A stretch of 64,000 nt of DNA from Bradyrhizobium macuxiense (GTDB lineage Bacteria > Pseudomonadota > Alphaproteobacteria > Rhizobiales > Xanthobacteraceae): assembly GCF_007993935.1 (NCBI RefSeq), contig NZ_VITY01000020.1:90701-154700 (forward strand). Reading direction: 5' to 3'. How positions within the stretch are numbered: position 1 is the stretch's first letter; each line of letters starts with the position of its first letter. The position numbers and the translations under genes are program-made. The notes below the pieces were generated by a model. The model saw only the letters and a list, made by a program, of their open reading frames with translations, was not told the origin of the DNA and did not search any database. Positions 43,334-53,700 of the stretch are shown piece by piece.

Positions 43334-43810
43334 ATGATCGAGAAGAAACTCGATAGAGCAATCAGGGATTTCATCTGGAACATCGTCGAAGTCCACTCCC
43401 AGCTGGAGGAAATCAATAACATCTGGGCGGTGATGCTTGGGATCAGCGAGCCGCAATGGCTGATCTTGATGGCGATCGATGAACTCGACGACGGTCGCGG
43501 GGTTGCTGGAGTCGACGTCGCAAGCAAACTGAGAATCCATCCTGCCTTTGTAACCAACCAGACCAAGAGCCTCGAAAAAAAAGGACTCCTTGCGCGAGAG
43601 CCCTCCTCAAAGGACGCGCGATTTATCCTAATGTCACTGACTGCAAAAGCACGCGCAGAGATGGGAAAATTATCGAAAAAGAAGGGCGTCCTGAACTCTA
43701 CGATCTTCAATGATCTCGACGAGATGTCGCTCACGGATCTGAATGCCGCGTTGCGATCAATCGCCAAGAACACGCGCATGGCGGCGCGATTGCTAGCGGT
43801 CGATCTTTGA
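43334..43810 (+). CDS. MarR-family transcriptional regulator
   Basis: A 158-residue winged-helix regulator. The N-terminal helix (RAIRDFIWNIVEVHSQLEEINNIWAVMLGIS) fits MarR dimerisation. The DNA-binding part is EPQWLILMAIDE, VDVASKLRIHPAFVTNQTKSLEKKGLLAR, and the beta wing is EPSSKDARFILMSLTAKAR. Many MarR proteins sense phenolic acids and de-repress catabolic genes when bound. A 24-base palindrome upstream may be its operator. An IclR regulator gene follows downstream on the same strand, so the pair may govern the surrounding aromatic genes. Confidence 0.93.
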   Translation: MIEKKLDRAIRDFIWNIVEVHSQLEEINNIWAVMLGISEPQWLILMAIDELDDGRGVAGVDVASKLRIHPAFVTNQTKSLEKKGLLAREPSSKDARFILMSLTAKARAEMGKLSKKKGVLNSTIFNDLDEMSLTDLNAALRSIAKNTRMAARLLAVDL

Positions 43811-44114
43811 TGGAGTGCCGCGTGCTCTTTGATAACTGTGGTTTTATTGCACGCATTCTGTAGTGATCAACACTGCCCTCACGAAGGATATCGCTCAAGG
43901 CATTCTCAAAGCTCGAAGGAGCGCCTTTGTGGTGGACAACGCGGTTTGCCTGGAATCGGGTCTCAACATTGGAGGAAACCCGCCCCCTTGCGTCCGCTCG
44001 CCTTTCAATTAGGCTTTGAAGGGATCATTAACGTCACTACTTTGGATTCGGAGGCTCAATGTTGGCAGGTCGATCACGCAGTGTAACCTCGCGTCCCGCT
44101 CAGGGGGAGCCGGT
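43811..44114. other. intergenic stretch before an IclR gene
   Basis: About 304 bases separate the MarR and IclR genes. An in-frame extension of the IclR reading starts at 44016 but lacks similarity. No independent gene was recognised; the IclR promoter may lie here. Confidence 0.4.
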
Positions 44115-45023
44115 ATGACTGGCCGTCCGAGATTGGGTAGCACCGGAGCTCCGAAGCGGAAGTTGCAACAGGCAAAATCAAAAGCCAACCGGCAAGAGGC
44201 GGACAGCTCCAGCGATTCCATTAACGGCATTCGAGCTATGCTGGTTGGCCTCTCGGTGTTGCAGGCAGTGGCCCGTGAAAGACGACCGTTGCCGCTACGC
44301 GACGTTGCAGCAGCCAGCGGTCTTACACCAAGCCGAGTTCATCGTTATCTGTCCAGCCTGGTTGCAGCCAATTTCATTGAGCAGGACTCGTCGTCGGGGG
44401 AATACTCGCTAGGTCAGTCCGTGGTGGAGCTTGGGCTCTTAGCGCTCGGACAGTTAGATTCGATCCAGATAGGCACTGATGCACTGGTCGAGTTCAGTGA
44501 ACGTACCGGATTCGATGGTCATCTATCGGTTTGGGGAACGTTCGGGCCGACCGTTGTCCGTTGGCAATCAGGTCGCCTTGGATATCACTTTCGGATTGAG
44601 GAAGGCCGGGTCCTGCCTCTCCTTTGGTCCGCTACTGGCCGTATCTTGATGGCTTACCGGGACTTCAAAGACGTCGCATCGTTGGTCAAGCAGGAGATCA
44701 CGGCCTGGAATCGAGAACATTCCGAACGGCAAATTGACCGGGAAGAGGTCGTCGAAATGTGCACCGCGGTACGCCGCCATGGGCTCTCGTCCTCCGTTCC
44801 CTCTCACAAGCTGGATAAGCTTTTCGGTCCGGTCTTCCCAAGGATGTACCGTCTCGCGCTGGAGACAACCGCTGTGCCGATATTCGACCACATGGGCCGG
44901 GTACCGATGGCTCTGACATTCTTCGGCGCGGACGACGGTCCGTCGATCAACGAGGATGCCGAACTTCAAAAGGAATTGCGATTGGCAGCCCAGAAGGCAT
45001 CTCGGCGGCTGGGAGCCGGTTAA
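44115..45023 (+). CDS. IclR-family transcriptional regulator
   Basis: A 302-residue IclR protein. A basic, probably flexible N-terminus (residues 1-45) precedes the helix-turn-helix (GLSVLQAVARERRPLPLRDVAAASGL, SRVHRYLSSLVAANF). The effector domain includes HLSVWGTFGPTVVRW, LPLLWSATGRILMAY and VPIFDHMGRVPMALTFFG. AGGGGGAG precedes the ATG at 44115. It is a paralogue of the IclR protein at 28775-29635. It converges towards the FAH-family gene and is the nearest IclR gene to the GTGAAT-type sites upstream of the gentisate genes, but which regulator uses them is unknown. Confidence 0.93.
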   Translation: MTGRPRLGSTGAPKRKLQQAKSKANRQEADSSSDSINGIRAMLVGLSVLQAVARERRPLPLRDVAAASGLTPSRVHRYLSSLVAANFIEQDSSSGEYSLGQSVVELGLLALGQLDSIQIGTDALVEFSERTGFDGHLSVWGTFGPTVVRWQSGRLGYHFRIEEGRVLPLLWSATGRILMAYRDFKDVASLVKQEITAWNREHSERQIDREEVVEMCTAVRRHGLSSSVPSHKLDKLFGPVFPRMYRLALETTAVPIFDHMGRVPMALTFFGADDGPSINEDAELQKELRLAAQKASRRLGAG

Positions 45024-45356
45024 TTCACTGGCGGCCGCTCTCGCGCGATACCGACAACAAGGCCTGTCCTGGCCGGCATCTCAGCGTCCTGTGAGACAGC
45101 CGCAGACAGCGATTCGCCACGTGAGAGCTGCGGCGGATTGCGCCCATATACTCTGCTGGCCTCGCGCCGCGCCGGCTCATCGAGCGAGCCGACCTCGCCG
45201 CCTCGCGAAGCGCACGCAAATGCTGCGGCTCTCTTCCGATCCGCCCGAGCGCGATGTCCTTCGCAATCGCAGGTGCCAGATATTGCTTTGACTGGCGAAT
45301 GCCATCGGCCAACGGTCGTCGCTGGCAACGCGCGTCGCTACTCCGATCCTAGATCC
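45024..45356. other. convergent intergenic stretch
   Basis: These 333 bases lie between the 3' ends of the IclR and FAH-family genes. A minus-strand reading has the piece SKQYLAPAIAKDIALGRIG, reminiscent of an SDR C-terminus, so a small remnant is possible. No gene is called. Confidence 0.35.
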
Positions 45357-46310
45357 TCAGACCTGCGTTCGGGATCCAGCGGGCACGATGCGTGGCGGCC
45401 CCATGGAACCACGTTGCGATCGAGGCTTTCTCACAAAATCGGCGAACTCGGCATCGATCCCATATGGCCATTTTCGTTTCAAGGGATCGGATACCAAAGT
45501 TGTGAGCTTCCCCAAACCAGTAATCTCCTGAACGATAACGTCGCCGTCCTGCATTGGACCCAGACCTTGCCGGTTGCACCCGGTCGCAATGATGTCGCCC
45601 GGATAGAGCGTGTTGAAGGTCGAGGCCGTTGCGATCAAGCGCGGGATCCGGTGCGCCATGTCGCTCGTGTTGTAATCCTGCCTGAGCTCACCATTAGCCC
45701 AGAGGCGCACTTGAAGTTCGTGCGGATCCGAAATCTCGTCGGCGGTGACGATCATTGGGCCGATCGGAGCAAATGTATCCCAGCTCTTTTGGGTGAAGAA
45801 CGACATTTGGCCATTCGTGAGCAAACCTCGGGCGGAACCGTCCTGAACAATGGTATAGCCGAACACCATTTGAAGTGCATCGTTCTCCGACACGTCCTTG
45901 CATGTCTTACCAATCACCACGCCAAGCTCAAGCTCATGATGGACGATCGTAACGTTGGCCCGCGGCAACACGAGCGTCTCGCCGTCACCGATAACCGCTG
46001 AAGGCGATTTGTGAAAGAAATCGAGCTCGCTCACATTGCCCTCAATCCCTTCCTTGTAGTTGGCTACTGCACAAAGGATCTTGGACGGCCGCGGCAGGGG
46101 CGCCCGCAATCGAACCGACGATAATGGCACACCAGGCGCGTCGTTTAGGTAAACGTCAATCTGTGGTTGGTAATGATCCCAGCGCGCAATCAAGTCCTCC
46201 ATTCGGCTCTGAGGACTGCTCTCTCGCTCCCAAAAGAGCTTCTGGATGCTGACGATCTCACTATCTCTGATGATGCCGAGTACATAGTCGTTGAACAGAG
46301 CCAGCTTCAT
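45357..46310 (-). CDS. fumarylacetoacetate hydrolase (FAH) family protein
   Basis: A 317-residue FAH-superfamily protein. It shows KILCAVANYKEGIEGN, HHELELGVVIGKTCKDV with acidic metal ligands, FGYTIVQDGSARG, PIGPMIVTADEI and YPGDIIATGCNRQGLGP; the last differs from the usual TGTPxGVG. The ATG at 46310 follows GAAGG; an upstream in-frame start is less likely. The family hydrolyses acylpyruvates and related products, and fumarylpyruvate/maleylpyruvate hydrolases of gentisate routes belong here. A GTGAAT-type site (46383-46396) 73 bases upstream matches sites near the gentisate genes, which supports a joint role, though it remains inferred. Confidence 0.88.
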   Translation of the reverse strand: MKLALFNDYVLGIIRDSEIVSIQKLFWERESSPQSRMEDLIARWDHYQPQIDVYLNDAPGVPLSSVRLRAPLPRPSKILCAVANYKEGIEGNVSELDFFHKSPSAVIGDGETLVLPRANVTIVHHELELGVVIGKTCKDVSENDALQMVFGYTIVQDGSARGLLTNGQMSFFTQKSWDTFAPIGPMIVTADEISDPHELQVRLWANGELRQDYNTSDMAHRIPRLIATASTFNTLYPGDIIATGCNRQGLGPMQDGDVIVQEITGLGKLTTLVSDPLKRKWPYGIDAEFADFVRKPRSQRGSMGPPRIVPAGSRTQV

Positions 46311-46382
46311 TGGAACGCCTTCTGAACGAGGAACCATAAGGAGAATCTGAGTGCCCGCGCAGAGCTCCGACAACTCATATTC

Positions 46383-46396
46383 GTGAATGTATTTCT
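46383..46396. promoter_or_regulatory. GTGAAT-type site upstream of FAH-family gene
   Basis: The 14-mer GTGAATGTATTTCT is a half-palindrome belonging to a set of six similar sites (also at 50309, 50670, 56736, 56827 and 59826). It is 73 bases upstream of the FAH-family start. A common regulator is inferred. Confidence 0.45.
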
Positions 46397-46843
46397 TCTT
46401 TTGAACCGCCTGTCAACCTATGCGAGCGAAACGGACGCTCACAGCACGGCGGTCAGAACTAGAAAGTTCGCCAAATCCGGGCTGATGCATCCATTGCGTC
46501 AAGAAGAGTTGCCTACGTATTGCGGTGCGGCCGACACCGCTGCATGGCGATCGATAGACTGCCGACGCATGGACATCGCATCATTGCCGAGGCAGCCGAC
46601 CACGTATGGGCGCTGGATGAGATCGGGAGCAAGGATGAGGCGCCTCCGCAAGCAACGATACAGGAGCGGCTCAACGATCGAGAAATCGCGCTTCTACAGA
46701 CCGATCGTCTGTCCCTGGAACTTGGCGCAGCGCGGCCATCCGTTCCTTAACACTCGAACGATCGCGGCCGGCTCTCCCCCAACCGTGCCGCGCACTTCAA
46801 AGAGCCCAGGTGAGCACTTGGAACGAGCAGACGCGGATCTACC
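46397..46843. other. intergenic region, no gene recognised
   Basis: About 447 bases between the FAH-family gene's upstream site and the 3' end of the SDR gene. A plus-strand frame contains RIIAEAADHVWALDEIGSKD but matches no family I recognise and has no clear start; possible remnant. Confidence 0.4.
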
Positions 46844-47593
46844 TCACCGATAAGACCGACCTCCATCAGCGATATAGTTGCAGCCAGTAAGATACGATGC
46901 TTCCGAACTGAGCAGGAAGAGTATCAAACTGGCTACTTCATCGGGTTCGGCCAAACGATTGCAAGCGTACCGGCCGACAAACGCCGCGATTTGCTCCTCC
47001 GACTTGTTGGCGAGGAACCCATCGATCATGCGCTGGGTCCTGACTGCACCTGGGCTGACGCTGTTTGCTCGAATGGTTGGGGCAAGCTGTACGGCGATCA
47101 TCTTCGTGAATTGCACGACGCCGGCTTTGGCCGCGGCATAGGGCGCGCTCGCCACGCCTGGCATGATTGCTGCGAGCGCCGCGACGTTGACGATTGACGC
47201 GTTTGTTGCCTTACGAAGATGCGGGAGCGCCGCCCGGCAAGCCAGGTAATGCGGCACCAAATTGTTCCGGAAACTTCGTTCCCAATATGCCATGTCGATA
47301 TCTTCCAGGCTGGCGTAATCCCCTCCACCGATGGTATTGACGAGTCCATCAATCTCTCCCATTTGCGCCGCCGCCTCGTTGACCGCCTGAAATGCCTGGG
47401 TCTCATCGGCCATGTCATAGCTCAGCGCATAACCGCCCGCCTCTCTGGCGACATCCTCGACCAATGCACGGCGCCGTCCGACGACGGTAACCATGGCGCC
47501 CTCGCGCGCGCACATCAGCGCGGTTGCGCGACCAATACCACTACCGCCACCACACACCACGATGTGTCGTTCAGCCATTCGCGGCTTTGTCAT
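46844..47593 (-). CDS. short-chain dehydrogenase/reductase, atypical active site
   Basis: A 249-residue SDR. The cofactor motif is VCGGGSGIGRATALM (about 13-27), NTIGGG stands for the usual NNAG, and YAAAK holds Tyr152 and Lys156. At the position of the catalytic Ser, thirteen residues before the Tyr, there is Ala139 (NVAALAAIMPG). The C-terminal ASYLTGCNYIADGG fits the family. The start at 47593 follows TTGGAG and overlaps the end of the MDR reductase gene by 23 bases; an ATG 15 bases later is possible. Without the Ser, activity may be reduced or unusual. The substrate is unknown. Confidence 0.85.
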   Translation of the reverse strand: MTKPRMAERHIVVCGGGSGIGRATALMCAREGAMVTVVGRRRALVEDVAREAGGYALSYDMADETQAFQAVNEAAAQMGEIDGLVNTIGGGDYASLEDIDMAYWERSFRNNLVPHYLACRAALPHLRKATNASIVNVAALAAIMPGVASAPYAAAKAGVVQFTKMIAVQLAPTIRANSVSPGAVRTQRMIDGFLANKSEEQIAAFVGRYACNRLAEPDEVASLILFLLSSEASYLTGCNYIADGGRSYR

Positions 47594-48563
47594 ATCCAAT
47601 CTCCAACAACGACTTGCCAAAATGGGCGTTACTCTTGAGATACTCGTGCGCCGCAGCGACGTCGGCCAATGGGAAGACAGCATCGATCACCGGCGACAGC
47701 CCGCCGTCGGCGATCTCCGGGACGATCTGATTTGCGAAAAGCTGAGCTATTGCAGCCCTTTCAGTGATTGTCCGCGAACGAAAACTGACACCGATCAGCT
47801 TGAGGCGCTTGAAGGCCAACAGATTGATGTCCAGTTGATCGACAGCCCCTCCGAGCCGACCTACGGCCACGATCCGGCCGCGCAAAGCCGCACTTTCAAG
47901 GTTGCCGTTAAGCGCACCGCCGCCCACCATGTCGACAACGAGCTCGACACCGTTGCCATCAGTCACGCGTCGCACGGAGCCGGGCCAGTCATCTTCGGCG
48001 ACAAGCGCCACGTCAAGGCCAAACGGCTTGAGCCGCTCGAGTTTCGCTAGTGATCGGGCAACGCCGATAACTCGAGACGCTCCAAAGTGTCGAGCAAGCT
48101 GCACGGTCGCAATGCCGACACCCGACGCCGCTCCTTGCACCATAACCGCTTCGCCGCGTCGCAAATTGCCCTCCGTCACCAGGGCATTGTGTGCAGTCAT
48201 GAACCACGCCGGCAGCGATGCGGCGGTCTTCCAGTCGATCTTGTCCGGTATCCTGATTGCTATCCGATGATCGATACAGACTTGCTCTGCATAGCAACCA
48301 GGGGTCAGCCCCATCACCCTGTCACCAGCCGAAAAGCCGAAGCAGGCCGACCCCACCTCGATCACTTCGCCTGCCATCTCACCCCCCGCTATTCGAAGCG
48401 GATTGGCGACGTGGGAATTGCTCGACAATGCTAAGTCGGCCCTGTTGAGACCTGCGGTCATGATACGGACCAACAGTTCATCCGGAGCAGGCCGCGGCTC
48501 TGGAACCGAGCGCAAAACAAGCCGAGCGCCAACTTCGCCATCCTCAATCACAATCGCTTTCAC
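47571..48563 (-). CDS. MDR-family quinone reductase/alcohol dehydrogenase
   Basis: A 330-residue medium-chain reductase of the zinc-free quinone oxidoreductase type. The GroES-like half contains ADLALSSNSHV and GGEMAGEVIEVG; the Rossmann half contains VQGAASGVGIATVQLARHFGA and ends with the CoA/NADPH-like C-terminus HEYLKSNAHFGKSLLE. The start is a GTG (48563) after AAGGAG; a TTG three bases earlier is also possible. The zinc-binding Cys set is absent, typical of NADPH:quinone or enoyl reductases. It shares an operon with the SDR gene and lies downstream of the orphan binding-protein gene. Confidence 0.88.
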   Translation of the reverse strand: MKAIVIEDGEVGARLVLRSVPEPRPAPDELLVRIMTAGLNRADLALSSNSHVANPLRIAGGEMAGEVIEVGSACFGFSAGDRVMGLTPGCYAEQVCIDHRIAIRIPDKIDWKTAASLPAWFMTAHNALVTEGNLRRGEAVMVQGAASGVGIATVQLARHFGASRVIGVARSLAKLERLKPFGLDVALVAEDDWPGSVRRVTDGNGVELVVDMVGGGALNGNLESAALRGRIVAVGRLGGAVDQLDINLLAFKRLKLIGVSFRSRTITERAAIAQLFANQIVPEIADGGLSPVIDAVFPLADVAAAHEYLKSNAHFGKSLLEIGYDKAANG

Positions 48564-48801
48564 CAAGCACTCCTTTGACCGTGACGTGCGCTAGATTCAT
48601 TTGGTCGCAAGATCATCGGCGCGCACCAGAGATTCAGAGCGCCGACCGTTTTGCGGCTCCGTAACTGCTTTAGGCCCGACGCGCCATCATCGCGCAGCAA
48701 CCGAAACCGGGTGGACAGCTTCCATCTCGCTATGAAATCGATCCGAGACCTGCACCTTCTCGAAACCCAAGGTGTCGGTAAGAGCAACTCCGTAACCACA
48801 A

Positions 48802-50037
48802 CTATCTAGCGACCGCTGCATCTATCAGATTGCCGAACAGTTCCCAGCCGCTGTCCTTGATGCGCATGAGGTGGATTTGCTTGATCGGAACGAAGTCCGC
48901 GGCGGTGGTATTCGCGCTGATTCCCGGCAGCATCACATCAGTCCTGAATCCGGAGAGGCTTGAGGCCTGCTTCATGACGTTTTGACGAGTCAGATTGTCT
49001 CCGCACCGGCGCAGCACTTCGACAATAGCCTGTGCGGCCCCGTAGCTGCCGACGACGACCGAATCGAACCTGTTGAGCTGTGGGGCATACTTGGCCATAA
49101 AATCGTTGAACTTCCTCATACCCTCGTCATTGTCCCACTGGGAATCCGCGCTATCCTTCAGGTATGTTACAGAGATGATCCCTTGCGACTTGTCGAAGCC
49201 GGCGGGCTGCATGACAGTGCCGATCGAAGCGCTGATACTTCCAACAATGTGGAGTGGCTTCCAGCCTATTTCGCTGATCTTTCGGATCGCTTGCGCGGCG
49301 AACCTCGCCTGCGCCACATCGATGAAGACATCTGCGCCACTCGCTTTCAGTTTCACGATGTGCGTGTCAATCGTGGGCTCGGAAACCTCGTAGCTCTCTT
49401 CGGCAACGATCATCGTTGCCTTGGCGCCGAGTCCATCCTTCAATCCCCTGAGGTAATCCTTTCCAAGATCATCGTTCTGGTAGAGAACCGCAATCTTTGC
49501 GTCGGGCTTTTGATCCAGCAGGTACCTTGCGTAAGCGCGTCCCTCGAGCAGGAAACTGGGTTGCCAGCCCATGGTCCAGGGAAAGTTCTCCGGGTCATTC
49601 CACCTTGATGAACCTGATGCGACAAAGAGTTGAGGCACCTTTTTGCCGTTCAAATACTTCTGAATGGCGAGGTTCGAAGGCGTTCCAGACGAATTGAAGA
49701 TGAGCAGGACACCATCATTTTCCACCAGCTTACGTGCCTGCTCGATTGCCTTGGGAGGGCTATATCCGTCGTCGTACGAGATCAGTCGGATCTTGCGGCC
49801 GTTAATGCCGCCTTCATCGTTTATCTTTCTGAAGTATGCTTCGTGGGTTTTACCGATGACCCCCAGGTTTGACGCAGGCCCACTATAGGCCGCGATATTT
49901 CCAATCAATATCTCGCTGTCCGTTGCCCCCTCATCATACTTTTTTTCGGATGATAGCGCGGCACTTGTCTGTCCAAGCAGAACCAAAACGGCCGTCAGCG
50001 CGGCCCAGCTTGAACGCGACATCATTCTCGACATCAT
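48802..50037 (-). CDS. orphan ABC substrate-binding protein (Liv-like)
   Basis: A 411-residue type I periplasmic binding protein. It has a signal peptide (MSRSSWAALTAVLVLLGQ, cleavage near ALS), then ATDSEILIGNIAAYSGPASNLG, KINDEGGINGRKIRLISYDD, the hinge AIEQARKLVENDGVLLIFNS and DVFIDVAQARFAAQAIRKI. AGGAGG precedes the ATG at 50037. No permease or ATPase gene is adjacent, so it would borrow the Liv transporter at 29632-34182 or one elsewhere. It is followed by the MDR and SDR genes. Aromatic acids are common ligands in this class. Confidence 0.9.
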   Translation of the reverse strand: MMSRMMSRSSWAALTAVLVLLGQTSAALSSEKKYDEGATDSEILIGNIAAYSGPASNLGVIGKTHEAYFRKINDEGGINGRKIRLISYDDGYSPPKAIEQARKLVENDGVLLIFNSSGTPSNLAIQKYLNGKKVPQLFVASGSSRWNDPENFPWTMGWQPSFLLEGRAYARYLLDQKPDAKIAVLYQNDDLGKDYLRGLKDGLGAKATMIVAEESYEVSEPTIDTHIVKLKASGADVFIDVAQARFAAQAIRKISEIGWKPLHIVGSISASIGTVMQPAGFDKSQGIISVTYLKDSADSQWDNDEGMRKFNDFMAKYAPQLNRFDSVVVGSYGAAQAIVEVLRRCGDNLTRQNVMKQASSLSGFRTDVMLPGISANTTAADFVPIKQIHLMRIKDSGWELFGNLIDAAVAR

Positions 50038-50308
50038 TTCCCCTCCTAGAATTCTGCTTCCGAATGGTTTGGCGACTACGCAATACCGCTAGCTCCAAGA
50101 CGGCCAGCACCAGTGCAAGCGAGGCATTTCGTGTGGGCGACGGCTCCAGCCGCGACGTCCCTCAGCCCTTGCCCCGCGCAAGGCTGCGAACGGACAGGTC
50201 GGCCCCACGGGCATTGCTCAATGCCCGAACCTAATGTGCACCGGGATTCATCGCGATCGCTTGTCCTCCCTTGATGTAATGCGTGACACGCAAGCTAACA
50301 TCATTTTC

Positions 50309-50322
50309 GTGAATATGTTTCC
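50309..50322. promoter_or_regulatory. GTGAAT-type site in the divergent region
   Basis: GTGAATATGTTTCC lies 272 bases upstream of the binding-protein gene. It matches the site at 46383 at most positions, including flanking bases (TTCGTGAAT). Part of the six-site set. Confidence 0.4.
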
Positions 50323-50669
50323 TGCCTTGGAAAATGTCAATTGGGGAACGTCAGGTTGCCTGGTGCGTGGCTAGGTTGCGGCGATTTCGAACTGTCCGAA
50401 TCGTAATGTGACGAGTTCCGATGCTGCTGGAGATCCGTTCACGCCGGCATCGCCAGCGCCCCGCAAGTTGGCGGATCAGATACTTAATCACCTGAGGATT
50501 GCGCCAGCTGGTTTGCCGTTCATTGGCTTGGAGAGCACGAGTGGTCGAGGCCCCAATTGCCGTTGGCCACGAACTGGGACAGGCAGCTTGCCTACGAATC
50601 CAAAACGTGCACGTCGCGCGCCGGCCAGGCGCTCCGAGTATCTGTCAGCTCATCCACCCTCCTATTTTA

Positions 50670-50683
50670 GGAAATGTATTTCC
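50670..50683. promoter_or_regulatory. palindromic site upstream of the indolepyruvate oxidoreductase gene
   Basis: GGAAATGTATTTCC is a perfect palindrome except for a two-base centre; it extends by one base on each side (A and T). It lies 90 bases before the start at 50773. It is the most symmetric of the six related sites. Confidence 0.5.
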
Positions 50684-50772
50684 TGTTTTGTATTCTCAAT
50701 AGAACTCGGGTATAGGTGCCGGCCTGCGTGCGGGCGGCAAATTCGGGCAAGAAAAGCGGGAGGAACGAAGAG

Positions 50773-53700
50773 ATGACGCTGATGCAGGTCGAGCTGAACG
50801 ACAAATACAGGCTCGAGTCCAAACGGATTTACCTATCAGGCACGCAGGCGCTGGTACGGTTGCCCATGCTGCAGCGTGAACGAGACCGGCTCCAGGGACT
50901 GAACACCGCAGGATTTATTTCGGGTTATCGCGGATCTCCGTTGGGCATGTACGACCACGCATTATGGGGCGCGAAGCCATTCCTAGACCAACACGACATC
51001 TCGTTCGCGCCCGGCCTGAACGAAGATCTCGCCGCAACCGCGGTCTGGGGCAGCCAGCAGGTTGGATTGTTTCCAGGCGCCAAGGTCGATGGCGTATTCG
51101 GCATCTGGTACGGTAAGGGACCGGGTGTCGACCGCTCGGTCGATGCGCTGAAGCATGCCAATTCCGCTGGCTCTTCGCGCCATGGCGGTGTGCTGGCGGT
51201 TGCCGGCGACGACCACGGCTGCCAGTCTTCGACGCTGGCCCACCAGAGCGAGCAGGTGTTCGCCTCGGCGCTCATCCCCGTGATCAACCCGGCGACGTTG
51301 CAGGATTACCTGGACCTTGGTCTCTACGCGTTTGCGCTTTCGCGCTTCTCGGGTTGTTGGGTCGGCTTCAAGGCAATCAGCGAGACGGTGGAAAGCTCCG
51401 CCTCGATTTGCAGCGATCCACAGCGCATCCGGATCACGCTTCCCGACGATTTCGAGATGCCCCCTGATGGACTCAACATCCGCTGGCCCGACCCTCCGCT
51501 GGAGGCGGAACGCCGCCTGTTCGGGCCGAAAATGGCCGCAGTGCAGGCCTTTGCCCGGGCCAACCAGCTCGATCGCGTCGTGCTCGATTCGAAGCCCGCG
51601 CGCCTCGGCATCATCGCGAGCGGCAAAGCCTATCTCGATCTGCGGCAGGCGCTCAGCGATCTCGGCATCAGCGACAAGGATGCGCAGGATCTGGGACTTC
51701 GCATCTACAAGGTAGCGCTGACCTGGCCCCTGGAGGAGAGCGGCGCGCGGCGTTTCGCGGAAGGACTGCAGGAGGTGTTGGTCGTCGAGGAGAAGCGCGG
51801 TTTCATCGAAGACCAGCTGATGCGCATTCTCTACAACATCGATGCCTCGAAACGGCCAATTGTGGCGGGAAAGCGAGACGAGCGTGGGGCGCCACTTTTG
51901 CCCAGCGAAGGAGAGTTGAGACCTGCGGTGGTCGCCTCTGCTCTGGTCGCACGGCTCCGCCGCCTTGGCCATCACAGCCCGCGGCTCGAACAACGCCTCG
52001 CTCGGCTTGAAGCTTATGAGACCGCCGCTACCACGTCTGCGCCGATCGGACTGTCGCGTACACCGTTCTTCTGCTCGGGTTGCCCACACAACACCTCGAC
52101 GCGCGTGCCGGAAGGCAGTCGTGCTATGGCCGGTATCGGCTGTCACGGCATGGCGCTGCGGATACCGAGCCGAAGGACTGATCTGATCTCGCATATGGGC
52201 GGCGAAGGCGCGAGCTGGATTGGACAAGCCGCGTTTACCAGCGAACGACATATTTTTCAGAACCTCGGGGATGGCACCTACGCCCATTCTGGCCTGCTGG
52301 CGCTGCGAGCCGCAGCCGTGGCAGGCATCAACATTACGTACAAGATCCTTTACAACGATGCAGTCGCGATGACCGGCGGCCAGTCGGTCGAGGGCCGTTT
52401 TACCGTCGCGCAGATCGCGCACCAGGTCTGGGCCGAGGGCGTCAAGCGGCTCGCGATCGTCTCCGATGCCCCTGAGAAATATCCGACAGGCGGCGGCTAC
52501 TTTCCCCTAGGCGCGCGTGTCCATCACCGCCGCGAGCTCGATCAAGTGCAGCGCGAGATGCGCGACATCGATGGCCTCACCGTCATCATCTACGACCAGA
52601 CCTGCGCGGCCGAACAGCGGCGCCGCCGCAAGCGCGGAACTTATCCCGATCCGGCCAAGCGGGCCTTCATCAACGATCTAGTCTGCGAGGGCTGCGGCGA
52701 TTGCTCGCAGACCTCGAACTGCGTCTCGATCCAGCCGCTGGAGACCGAGTTTGGTCGCAAGCGGCAGATCGACCAGTCGAACTGCAACAAGGATTTTTCC
52801 TGCACCGAGGGATTTTGCCCGAGCTTCGTGACCGTGCATGGCGCCTCGCTGAAGCGCATCAAGCCGTCAGTGATTGATTCCGGACAGGCCTTCTCGGACT
52901 TGCCTCTGCCCCCTGCCCGACAGCTTGGCAGCCCCTATAACATCCTCGTCGCGGGGATCGGCGGTACCGGTATCATCACCATCGGCGCGCTGCTCGGCAT
53001 GGCAGCACATCTGGAGGGGCGCGGCTGTTCGGTACTGGACTTCACCGGCCTGTCACAGAAGAACGGCGCGGTCATGAGCCATGTTCGGATCGCACCAAAG
53101 TCGGACGATATCTCGGCCGTGCGCATCTCGACGGGCGGAGCTGACGTCATACTGGGCTGCGATATGGTGGTGGCTGCGAGCCCGATCGCGCTGAGTTGTG
53201 CCGCGCGTGACGCGACGAGGGCCATTGTCAACGCCAACCTTCAGCCGACGGCGGGCTTCTTGCAGAACCCCGATCTCGACTTCGAGAAAGGCGGCATGGA
53301 AGCTACCCTGCGCCGGGCGATTGACGAAAACAGCCTCGACATTGTCGACGCCACCGGCATTGCGGCGAAGCTTGCGGGCGATAGCATCGCGGCCAATCCG
53401 TTCATGCTCGGCTTCGCCTTCCAGAAGGGCGCAATCCCGCTCTCGCTGGAAGCTCTGTTGCGCGCCGTCGAGATCAATGGCACGTCCATCGAGATGAACA
53501 AACTTGCGTTCAGCTGGGGTCGGCTCGCAGCGCACGATATGTCGCGTGTGCGCAGCCTGCTCCAATTCGACGGCAATGCCGGAACGCCGACTAAGCCGCT
53601 CGACCAAGTCATCGCCACACGTTCGGAGTTCCTTACCGACTACCAGGATAAGGCCTATGCAGAGCGTTACCTCGCGACGGTAGCCAAGGTGCGCAATGCC

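Larger units (their letters stand above)
50038..50772. other. divergent intergenic region with regulatory sites
   Basis: About 735 bases between the divergent binding-protein and indolepyruvate oxidoreductase genes. Two GTGAAT-type or GGAAAT-type 14-mers (50309-50322 and 50670-50683) lie in AT-rich patches. No protein gene was recognised; both promoters must lie here. Confidence 0.6.

Noticed and set aside
46520..46750. A plus-strand 76-codon frame with a protein-like middle
   Set aside because: No family, no ribosome site and no conserved motif; possibly remnant DNA.
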